Positions 1-7,816 of a stretch of 64,000 bases of DNA are shown piece by piece. Source of the DNA: CADEDV01 sp048498035 (GTDB lineage Bacteria; Bacteroidota; Bacteroidia; Chitinophagales; Chitinophagaceae); NCBI GenBank assembly GCA_048498035.1, contig JBEHYT010000002.1:248001-312000 (forward strand). The letters are read 5' to 3'. The notes beneath the pieces are model-generated. The model had not been told where the DNA came from and did no database searches. It saw nothing but the letters and a program-made list of their open reading frames with translations. A program made the translations under genes and the position numbers. Numbering within the stretch: position 1 is the first letter of the stretch; every line of letters begins with the position of its first letter.

Positions 1-210
1 GCTTTTGTGAGATTAAAGGATCTTTCTATTTCCTACAATCTGCCAGCTAAAGTATTGACAAAATTAAATATGGCGAGTCTGAAAGTGTACGTAACCGGTC
101 GCAACCTGGCAACGTTTACGAAATACAAAGGACTGGATCCTGAACTGAGTAATAATTACGGACTGCCGTTGCAACGGGATCTCTTAATCGGTCTTACCAT
201 CGGCCTTTAA
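1..210 (+). CDS. SusC-like TonB-dependent outer-membrane receptor (C-terminal end only)
   Basis: The reading frame is open from base 1, so this is the last 69 residues of a gene that begins before the window. The text LKDLSISYNLP followed by VYVTGRNLATFTKYKGLDPE is the usual end of SusC/RagA-family barrels: last beta strands, then the GRNL/KGLDPE signature. The frame ends with LLIGLTIGL, a typical aromatic-poor final strand. SusC proteins import oligosaccharides across the outer membrane with TonB energy, capped by the SusD lipoprotein, and a SusD gene follows 23 bp later. Substrate cannot be read from this fragment; the downstream enzymes point to a uronic-acid-containing glycan. Confidence 0.9.
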   Translation, partial: AFVRLKDLSISYNLPAKVLTKLNMASLKVYVTGRNLATFTKYKGLDPELSNNYGLPLQRDLLIGLTIGL

Positions 211-233
211 TAACCAACCTGAAAAGAGTCGTT

Positions 234-1919
234 ATGAACAAAATAATTAAAATAGTATTCCTTGTACTCACGGTTTCCTCCGTGGCAAGTTGCAAGAAGG
301 ATTTCCTGGTGGAGGTGCCAAGAGATATTATTGGGCCCGACAATTTATATGTTGACAAAGCAGGCTTCGAGGCAGGCCTTTATGGCCTGTACAACCTGGT
401 GCGCCAGGAGCGCACCGGTGTAAACGGAAGTTCCAACGATATCACCAATACAGCCGCGATGATTGGTGTAGACAATGCCTACAGTCTTTACCCGGCAGGT
501 GGTGCCGCAGAATCCGTGTTTAATGATTTTGGTACCCGCATGGTACCTGCCGATGGCTACATGACCACTTTTTTCTCCTATCTCTATAAAGTGATCAATT
601 CAGCAAATACCATCATTAACCGGGCAGAAACAACACCGGGTATCAACTGGACCGATGCCGAAAAGAATGCTATCGTTGCCGAAGCAAGACTACTGCGCGC
701 CTGGGCCTATCGCCACCTCGTTTATCTCTGGGGTGATGTGCCGCTGAATCTTGAAGAATCCAACGGTGGTACCGTTCGTTTCGATTGGGAACGTACACCG
801 GCAGCGGAAGTGCGTGCGCAAATGGAGCAGGACTGGCTTTTTGCCGAAGCAAACCTCCCAGATGTACCACCATCCGACGGCCGCGTAAGCAAAGTAGTGG
901 CAGAACATTACCTGGCGGAACTTTATCTTACCCTGGGACAGGATCAGAAAGCAAAAGATATGGCGATGAAAGTGATCAACAATCCCAATTATAAACTGGT
1001 TACAGCACGCTATGGTGTAAATGCCAGTAAACCGGGTACGCCCTTCACAGACATGTTCCTCGACGGGAATTCAAACCGCACCGAAGGAAATACCGAAGTA
1101 CTTTGGGTGTTCCCCAATGAATACCTTTCAACAGGTGCCGCTACCAACATCATGCGCCGCTGGTGGGTAAACCGCTACAACACAATCAAAGTAGGTGGAA
1201 AAACTCCCATCGATTATTCAAAAGACAACGGAGGTCGCGGTCTTGGCCGCTTTGCCGCAACAAAATATGCATTGTCTGTATATGGCCCCGGCGACGATCG
1301 CGGCGGACCATTTGCATGGCGTTTTTTCTGGATCATGAACAAAGCTTCCAGTCTTCCTGCAGGCTCCAATCCAAATGCTACCTGTACGGCGCCCGGATGG
1401 ACTGGTCCCAACCTGGGCGACACGGTGAAGCTGAGTACTGCCTGCAATGAACCTACACCCAGTTCATCTTCTGCACAAAACTGGCCTAATACCCGTAAAT
1501 GGGATTGGGCGCCGGATGATCCGGCACTGGTGCAGGAGACCGGTAACTATAACGACCAGGTGTACCTTCGCCTGGCAGAAGATTACCTGTTCCTGGCCGA
1601 AGCTCAAATGAAACTTAACCAGCCACAGGATGCGGCCATCACGATCAATATCCTGCGGGCACGTGCACATGCCACGCCCATCACAGCGGCAGACATCAAT
1701 ATGAACTTTATCCTGGATGAGCGCTCCCGCGAGTTATTCTCCGAAGAGCACCGCCGCTACACATTGATCCGTACTCACACCTGGTATGATCGTACCAAAC
1801 TGTATAACAAATATTCGGGTCCGCGCATCATCCTGCGCGATACACTTTGCCCGATCCCGCAAAAAGTAATTGATGCGAATATCGACAAGGTAATGCCGCA
1901 AAATCCCGGCTATTTTTAA
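234..1919 (+). CDS. SusD/RagB family nutrient-binding outer-membrane lipoprotein
   Basis: The 561-residue protein starts with a lipoprotein signal peptide, hydrophobic IVFLVLTVSSVAS followed by Cys20-KK, so it should be lipidated and surface exposed. KDFLVEVPRD just after the cysteine and the AEARLLRAWAYRHLVYLWGD helix are classical SusD features of the TPR-like glycan-binding fold. The C-terminal third carries YLRLAEDYLFLAEAQMKLN and LDERSRELFSEEHRRYTL, the conserved SusD C-terminal block. Family knowledge: SusD forms the lid of the SusC pore and binds oligosaccharides. It is the second gene of the susCD pair and is followed by a strong terminator, which separates it from the enzyme genes. 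Confidence 0.96.
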   Translation: MNKIIKIVFLVLTVSSVASCKKDFLVEVPRDIIGPDNLYVDKAGFEAGLYGLYNLVRQERTGVNGSSNDITNTAAMIGVDNAYSLYPAGGAAESVFNDFGTRMVPADGYMTTFFSYLYKVINSANTIINRAETTPGINWTDAEKNAIVAEARLLRAWAYRHLVYLWGDVPLNLEESNGGTVRFDWERTPAAEVRAQMEQDWLFAEANLPDVPPSDGRVSKVVAEHYLAELYLTLGQDQKAKDMAMKVINNPNYKLVTARYGVNASKPGTPFTDMFLDGNSNRTEGNTEVLWVFPNEYLSTGAATNIMRRWWVNRYNTIKVGGKTPIDYSKDNGGRGLGRFAATKYALSVYGPGDDRGGPFAWRFFWIMNKASSLPAGSNPNATCTAPGWTGPNLGDTVKLSTACNEPTPSSSSAQNWPNTRKWDWAPDDPALVQETGNYNDQVYLRLAEDYLFLAEAQMKLNQPQDAAITINILRARAHATPITAADINMNFILDERSRELFSEEHRRYTLIRTHTWYDRTKLYNKYSGPRIILRDTLCPIPQKVIDANIDKVMPQNPGYF

Positions 1920-1930
1920 TCGAATAACGG

Positions 1931-1962
1931 AGCCGGTGAGCACACCTCACCGGCTTTTTTTT
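1931..1962 (+). terminator. Rho-independent terminator after susD
   Basis: Perfect 10-bp stem AGCCGGTGAG / CTCACCGGCT with loop CACAC, followed by seven to eight T. It ends 11 bases before the first GH2 gene. The enzyme operon must therefore be transcribed by read-through or from a promoter overlapping the terminator region. Confidence 0.9.
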
Positions 1963-1973
1963 AATACCTGATT

Positions 1974-4571
1974 ATGATCCGTTTGCAGAGAAGCCTCACC
2001 GTTTGCATATCCTGGTTCCTTTTATTAGCCGGTTCACAATTGCATGCTCAGGGAAGAACAATCACCAGCGTAGATGACGGCTGGAAGTTTCTCCCCGGTG
2101 GCGCCGCCTATGCAGAAACAGTTTATTTTAATGATGCCGGCTGGGAAAATGTGCAACTGCCCCATACCTGGAATGCAACTGACCCATTTGATGACGATCT
2201 TACCTACCGCCGCGGTGAAAGCTGGTACCGCCGCAAGCTGGCGCTGGATCCATCCCTGCAAAATCGTCACCTCTTTCTCTATTTTGAAGGCGCCAACCAG
2301 GCCGTTAAATTGTATGTCAACGGTTCTTTTGCCGGGGATCACAGCGGCGGTTATACCGGCTTCGCGATAGACATTACTCCATATCTCAACTGGAAACCCG
2401 GCGCTGTAAACCAGCTTGCCGTGCAAATAAGCAATGCACACAATCCCTTTATACCACCGCTGAATGTTGGCTATGCATCTTACGGTGGCATCTATCGCGA
2501 TGCATGGCTTATCAGCACTGGTGACGTACATGTGAAAGACATTAATACCAATTCCGGGGGCGTGTACCTGTCCACACCCGAAGTATCAACAGAACGTGGT
2601 CGCATACTGGTAAACACCACGTTGATCAATGAAAAAAAAATAGCGCAACCTGTAAAATTGCTCACCATTGTCAGGGATGCCGAAGGCAATGAAGTGGCAC
2701 GTTCCCAAAAAGATGTTCAGTTTGCCAGCGGCATTCGCGAAATGGCTGCGCATGACAATAATATTGTAATTAATCACCCACACCTGTGGAGCCCCTCAGA
2801 TCCCTATCTCTATCGCGTTACTACAACTATTGAAACAAACGGTGTGAGCGATGCCATTGAAAATACACTCGGCTTTCGCTGGTATTCCTTTGATGCTGCC
2901 AATGGTTTTTTCCTCAATGGAAAAAAGCTGGTGCTTCATGGCACCAACCGCCACCAGGATCTGAAAGGAAAAGGCGATGCGCTTTCCCCGGAAGACCATC
3001 GCCGCGATATGCAACTGATCAAGGATATGGGTTGCAATTTCGTTCGTCTTGCACACTACCCACAGGCGGCAGAAGTACTGCGGCTGGCGGATGAATTGGG
3101 CATACTGATCTGGGAAGAAACACCGGTTGTTAATTTCATCACCCGCGATCCGCGGTTTACCCAAACCGCTACCGGCATGATCCATGAAATGATTACACAG
3201 GGATACAATCATCCCTCCGTAATCATCTGGGGATCCAATAATGAAATATTACTCCACGGCCCCGAAGGTGAACGCCTGGGTCATCACTCAGATACCGCAT
3301 ATCTTTCAGCTGTACGCCAACTGGTAAAGCAACTGGATAGTACCGTTCATGCAGAAGATCCTGCACGCTATTCCACTATGGCTATGCATGCCAGTGGTGA
3401 CTATGCAAAATTTGGATTGGATACCATCACGCAGATAAAAGGCTATAATATTTATAGCGGATGGTATTCAGGAAAGGTGGAGGATTTTGCAAATGACCTC
3501 GACCGGCGCAAAGGGAAAAATATTGTTTTTATCAGCGAGTATGGCGCAGAAGGAGAAGTGCGCCTTAATAGTGACGCACCGGTGCGCATGGATTATACCG
3601 GTGAATACCAACGTTACTACCACGAAGCCTATTTACGCGAAATCAATAAACGCCCCTGGCTCGCAGGTACAGCCATTTGGAATGAATTCGATTTTTCACA
3701 ACCCAATATTGGCGGACCAGCCCCACACATGAACCAGAAAGGAATGGTAACCTGGGACCGCCAGCCAAAAGACGTTTATTATTTCTACAAGGCCAACTGG
3801 AACCCCGAACCAATGCTGTATATCGCATCGCGCAACTGGTTGCACCGCGGCGGACAAATTGGCGAATCAACAGGTATTGAAGTTTACTCCAACCTGGGAC
3901 AGGTAACACTTTCCCTGAATGGAAAAACGATTTCTACAGCGAAATGTAATGATATTAATAAATGCAGCTGGCAGGTACAATTACAGCCAGGTAAAAATAT
4001 AGTTATCGCTACCGCAAAAAAAGGGAAGCTGCTATTCACCGACCAGGTGGAGATTTATTATTCCGGCTACGCCGCCAACCTGCGGGATGCCAGCCAGCCG
4101 TTTCAATCGCTTTCCATCAATGTGGGATCCGTGTCTCAATACCAGGATGCGAGCAACAATGTATGGGTGGCCGATCATCCCTACCAAAAAGACGGATTCG
4201 GACGCATCGGCGGCAATATCCGCAACTTTGATCGTAAAGATGTATTGCTCGGTACAGAAGATGAACCATTGCTATATTCTTTTGCCGACAGCCTGCAAAG
4301 CTATCAACTGGATGTACCGGATGGCCAATACGAAGTAACACTTGCTTTTGCTGAACCAGACAGATTGCAAAAAGGGGATCGTGTATTTGACGTGATTATT
4401 AATGATCAACCCGTACTTTCTGCAGTTGATCTCACTGCTCAATATGGCTTCGCCCGGGCTGCAACATTCAAATCGGTTGTTACTGCTGCCGGCAAAGGCA
4501 TCACCATCCGGTTTAACCCGTTGAAAGGGGCTGCTATTTTAAATGGATTACGAATTAATAAACTGAACTAA
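1974..4571 (+). CDS. Secreted glycoside hydrolase family 2 enzyme with C-terminal malectin-like domain
   Basis: The 865-residue protein has a signal peptide (LTVCISWFLLLAGSQLHAQG). It follows GH2 order: sugar-binding jelly roll (about 30-190, LPHTWNATDPF and YRRGESWYRRKL), immunoglobulin-like domain (about 195-300), then the TIM barrel beginning at FFLNGKKLVLHGTNRHQD. In IIWGSNNE the acid/base is Glu424 and in FISEYGAE the nucleophile is Glu522. The last ~170 residues (YQLDVPDGQYEVTLAFAEP, ending ILNGLRINKLN) look like a malectin-type carbohydrate-binding domain. The family includes beta-galactosidases, beta-glucuronidases and beta-mannosidases; the linked uxaC/uxuA genes make a beta-glucuronidase or a beta-galactosidase on an acidic glycan plausible, but specificity is inference. 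It is the first gene of the enzyme operon. Confidence 0.92.
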   Translation: MIRLQRSLTVCISWFLLLAGSQLHAQGRTITSVDDGWKFLPGGAAYAETVYFNDAGWENVQLPHTWNATDPFDDDLTYRRGESWYRRKLALDPSLQNRHLFLYFEGANQAVKLYVNGSFAGDHSGGYTGFAIDITPYLNWKPGAVNQLAVQISNAHNPFIPPLNVGYASYGGIYRDAWLISTGDVHVKDINTNSGGVYLSTPEVSTERGRILVNTTLINEKKIAQPVKLLTIVRDAEGNEVARSQKDVQFASGIREMAAHDNNIVINHPHLWSPSDPYLYRVTTTIETNGVSDAIENTLGFRWYSFDAANGFFLNGKKLVLHGTNRHQDLKGKGDALSPEDHRRDMQLIKDMGCNFVRLAHYPQAAEVLRLADELGILIWEETPVVNFITRDPRFTQTATGMIHEMITQGYNHPSVIIWGSNNEILLHGPEGERLGHHSDTAYLSAVRQLVKQLDSTVHAEDPARYSTMAMHASGDYAKFGLDTITQIKGYNIYSGWYSGKVEDFANDLDRRKGKNIVFISEYGAEGEVRLNSDAPVRMDYTGEYQRYYHEAYLREINKRPWLAGTAIWNEFDFSQPNIGGPAPHMNQKGMVTWDRQPKDVYYFYKANWNPEPMLYIASRNWLHRGGQIGESTGIEVYSNLGQVTLSLNGKTISTAKCNDINKCSWQVQLQPGKNIVIATAKKGKLLFTDQVEIYYSGYAANLRDASQPFQSLSINVGSVSQYQDASNNVWVADHPYQKDGFGRIGGNIRNFDRKDVLLGTEDEPLLYSFADSLQSYQLDVPDGQYEVTLAFAEPDRLQKGDRVFDVIINDQPVLSAVDLTAQYGFARAATFKSVVTAAGKGITIRFNPLKGAAILNGLRINKLN

Positions 4572-4574
4572 GAC

Positions 4575-6968
4575 ATGAAGCGTTTTTTTTCAAGCATCCT
4601 GCTCCCGGGATCGATGATGATTGCATTGGCAATACCGGGCACTGCATCTGCACAAACATCTTCTTCAAAAGCAGTGTACGGGGCATCAAGCCGCCAACTG
4701 CTTACCCTTGATGCGCATCCGCCTGCAGGCACCAAACTGGTGCGGTTTATGATCGATGATATGCAGGTGGCTGAGCTAACCGATCTCTACGCGCAAAAAA
4801 CAGGCAACGCACCCAACTGGTCAACGGTTGTTGACCCGGCCTGGTTTGACAAAGGAAAACATACGCTGCACATACTGGCTTCCTCAGGCGGCCCATTGCA
4901 ACAAGTGGAAACCCGTGAAGTAACAGGTACAAAACAAAACGATCCCCAACGGCAAAGTCTTGCAGGCGGATGGGAATTTGCCTCCGAACTGGAATTACCT
5001 GCAGGGGCATTGGATGGAGACATCCCTGCCGCTGTTGCCAATGGCTATAACCAGGGCACCTGGAAAAAGATACTCGTGCCAAATTCCCTCGGCGCCGTGG
5101 ATACCAACTGGAACCGCTACGAAGGGATCATTGGTGTGTACCGGAAAGAACTGGATATTAACGCCACACCCACTGAACAGGTAAACCTGTTACTGGAATC
5201 CTGCTACTGGAGCGGAAAAGTATTTGTAAACGGTCAATTTGCAGGTGCAACACACGGCGGCTACCTGCCTACGCGGTTTCCTGTCAGCAAGTTTTTGAAA
5301 CAGGGTCGAAATACAGTTTGTGTTGTGGTAGACAACCGGTTTACCACCATGGGTGTGTTAAAACGGATCAACGAATTTTACTGGAACTGGGGCGGGTTGC
5401 TGCAGGAAGTATTCCTGGAGCGTTTCCCAGCCGCTACACTAACAGATCTGCGGGCAGAAGGCACCGCAGGCGGGGGGCTGCAACTATATGCTACAGGCCT
5501 TAACAGTACCGCTACAGCGGTTCGGAAAACAGTAACCCTGGAAGTGTACGATGCGGGAAACCGTAAAGTGAAAGGCCCTGTTACGGTTACAGTCACAATT
5601 CCGCCAGGCACACAAATACTTAATTTTTCTTCGCTGCAACTTTCCAACATCACAAAATGGGAATTGGAAAAGCCGTATTTGTACACCGTAAAAATGAAAG
5701 GCGATTTTGGTGTGCTGGAACAACACACAGGTTTTCGGGATGTAGTGGTAAAAGGAAGTGATGTGCTGCTCAATGGCAAACCGGTGGAAGATCTGCAGGG
5801 CTTTGATCGCCACGCCGATTACCCTGGGTTGGGCCGTACACAACCATCAGGATTGGCCTACCAGGAATTGAAACTGTACCGCGATAAAGGCTTCCGTTTT
5901 TTCAGACCGGCACACTATCCCACCACACCTGCGCAGTTGGATGCCGCAGACGAACTCGGCCTGCTCGTTATTGAAGAAGTTAACGTTACCGGTTTGAAAG
6001 GCGCTATTATGGGGTCACAGGAAGTCCGTGATTTTGGCAAACAGCAGATCACCAAAATGATCCAGCGAGACAGGAGCCATCCCGCATTGATTGCTTTTTC
6101 TGTGGGCAACGAAAACCTGACCGACGAAGACGGGGCGCCTGAATATGTGAAAGAAGTGATCGCAACAGGGCGTGCCCTGGAACCGCACCGACTGTATACC
6201 CAGGTTACACACCGCTATACGCTCGACAGGACTTTTATGTACCAGGATTTTGTATGTCAGAATTACTACGCCGGCTGGTATGCAAAAGATATTAATTCCA
6301 TCACCGGCATCCTGGATGCGGTGCAGGCTTACGCCGGAAATAAACCAATTATACTTTCGGAATATGGTGCGGAAGCTATTCCCGGTAAAATGGGAACTGC
6401 AAAAAGTACAGAACTCTACCAGGGATTTGTGGTAGATGGTCACAACCGGCTGCTCAATAACCGCAAACATTTCTTTGGAAAAATGTACTGGTGCGTTACC
6501 GATTTCTGGTGCCGTCCCAACTGGACGGGCGGTAATCCTGAACCACGTCCGCCATTTCACTATAAAAGCCTGATCAGCCTCGATCGTACGCATCGCAAAC
6601 TGGGTTGGCGGGTGATGTTCTCACCAATACGCATTATCCTGAACCCACATACGGTGAAAGCAACCGACCTGGGTGGTGATATTATATTGCCTGCCGACAG
6701 GGATACCGCAATTGTTCAAACCATCACCATCCGCGAAGTGCGCGGCATAGGGGCAAAAGGAACATTCCGCGTTACACCACCGGCGGGTTTTACAGCAAGC
6801 ATTACCGAAGCACCTTTTGATGTGAAACCGGAGGAAGGAAAGAGTTTTACGGTAACGTTAACGGGACGAATCGCCAAAGGACAGTCTGCCGACTGCCTCG
6901 TGCAGGCGATTGTGGATGAAGACACAGAGGCACAACCGATGGTAATCTCGCTGAAAGCGAAGGAATAA
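4575..6968 (+). CDS. Secreted glycoside hydrolase family 2 enzyme
   Basis: The 797-residue protein starts three bases after the preceding GH2 stop, with signal peptide SSILLPGSMMIALAIPGTASAQ. A non-GH2 N-terminal extension (about 30-125) precedes the jelly roll (LAGGWEFASELELP; VNLLLESCYWSGKVFVNGQF). The barrel begins near VEDLQGFDRHADYPGLG, with acid/base Glu513 in SVGNENL and nucleophile Glu596 in LSEYGAEA. The C-terminal ~120 residues resemble a beta-sandwich. This is a different architecture from the first GH2, so the two enzymes probably act on different linkages. It is close to the beta-glucuronidase/beta-galactosidase section of the family, but exact substrate cannot be decided from sequence alone. 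Confidence 0.9.
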   Translation: MKRFFSSILLPGSMMIALAIPGTASAQTSSSKAVYGASSRQLLTLDAHPPAGTKLVRFMIDDMQVAELTDLYAQKTGNAPNWSTVVDPAWFDKGKHTLHILASSGGPLQQVETREVTGTKQNDPQRQSLAGGWEFASELELPAGALDGDIPAAVANGYNQGTWKKILVPNSLGAVDTNWNRYEGIIGVYRKELDINATPTEQVNLLLESCYWSGKVFVNGQFAGATHGGYLPTRFPVSKFLKQGRNTVCVVVDNRFTTMGVLKRINEFYWNWGGLLQEVFLERFPAATLTDLRAEGTAGGGLQLYATGLNSTATAVRKTVTLEVYDAGNRKVKGPVTVTVTIPPGTQILNFSSLQLSNITKWELEKPYLYTVKMKGDFGVLEQHTGFRDVVVKGSDVLLNGKPVEDLQGFDRHADYPGLGRTQPSGLAYQELKLYRDKGFRFFRPAHYPTTPAQLDAADELGLLVIEEVNVTGLKGAIMGSQEVRDFGKQQITKMIQRDRSHPALIAFSVGNENLTDEDGAPEYVKEVIATGRALEPHRLYTQVTHRYTLDRTFMYQDFVCQNYYAGWYAKDINSITGILDAVQAYAGNKPIILSEYGAEAIPGKMGTAKSTELYQGFVVDGHNRLLNNRKHFFGKMYWCVTDFWCRPNWTGGNPEPRPPFHYKSLISLDRTHRKLGWRVMFSPIRIILNPHTVKATDLGGDIILPADRDTAIVQTITIREVRGIGAKGTFRVTPPAGFTASITEAPFDVKPEEGKSFTVTLTGRIAKGQSADCLVQAIVDEDTEAQPMVISLKAKE

Positions 6969-7030
6969 ATGTGCTAATGTGGAAATGTGCTAATGAAAAG
7001 TCAATAATTCGCTAATTCGGCAATTCGATA

Positions 7031-7810
7031 ATGAAGAAAATGAAAACTATAGCAATCGCTGTAATTTGTTTTATGGCAACATCGATTTCACTAAATGCCC
7101 AGGATGCTGATTCCGGGATGGACCTTTACCTGCTCATTGGCCAGTCGAACATGGCAGGACGTGGGCCGCTAACGCAGGAATATCGTGCCATGGGAGATAC
7201 CGCAGTTTGGATGCTGGACAAGGATAACCACTGGGTGCCTGCGCATCATCCCGTTCACTTTGATAAACCCAAAGTGGCCGGTGTGGGTCCCGGTTTGTCG
7301 TTTGGCATTGCCATGGCCCACAAAGGTCGGAAAGTACACAAGGTGGGTCTGATCCCCTGTGCAGTAGGAGGCACGTCTATCGAAGTATGGGTGCCGGGCG
7401 GCTATGATAAAGCAACACAAACCCATCCTTATGATGATGCGATGGTGCGTCTTAAAGCTGCCCTGCCGGCAGGACATCTCAAAGGCGTGATCTGGTTACA
7501 GGGCGAAGCAGATAGCAACCCCGGACGTGCCAGTCACTACCTGGACAACCTGGTAACGTTGATCAACCGGGTGCGGGAAGCGGCCGGAGATCCCAACCTG
7601 CCTTTTGTTGCCGGGCAATTAGGACGATACAGACCTCAGTATGCCAATATCAATGCAGTTTTAAAAAAGCTGCCGGAAACAGTTCCCCATACCGCCGTGG
7701 CTTCTTCAAAAGGACTGACGGATAAAGGCGATCAGACGCATTTCAATGCTGAATCCGCCACGATCTATGGAAAACGTTTTGCCAAAAAAATGAAACACCT
7801 GGAAAAATAA
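7031..7810 (+). CDS. Secreted SASA-domain carbohydrate esterase (acetylesterase, CE6-like)
   Basis: The 259-residue protein has a signal peptide (IAIAVICFMATSISLNAQ) and a single SGNH-type esterase domain. LLIGQSNMAGRG holds the catalytic Ser39, IPCAVGGTSIEVW is block II, VIWLQGEADS is block III, and GDQTH near the end supplies Asp234 and His237. Family members remove O-acetyl groups from xylan or other glycans. It lies 62 bp after GH2 number two and 6 bp before the next GH2-like gene, so it should help strip acetyl esters from the same polysaccharide. The upstream gap holds short AATTCG-type repeats. Confidence 0.9.
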   Translation: MKKMKTIAIAVICFMATSISLNAQDADSGMDLYLLIGQSNMAGRGPLTQEYRAMGDTAVWMLDKDNHWVPAHHPVHFDKPKVAGVGPGLSFGIAMAHKGRKVHKVGLIPCAVGGTSIEVWVPGGYDKATQTHPYDDAMVRLKAALPAGHLKGVIWLQGEADSNPGRASHYLDNLVTLINRVREAAGDPNLPFVAGQLGRYRPQYANINAVLKKLPETVPHTAVASSKGLTDKGDQTHFNAESATIYGKRFAKKMKHLEK

Positions 7811-7816
7811 ATAACG

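Noticed and set aside
2034..2531. 165-residue minus frame inside the first GH2 gene
   Set aside because: Antisense shadow of a well-supported coding sequence with clear catalytic motifs.
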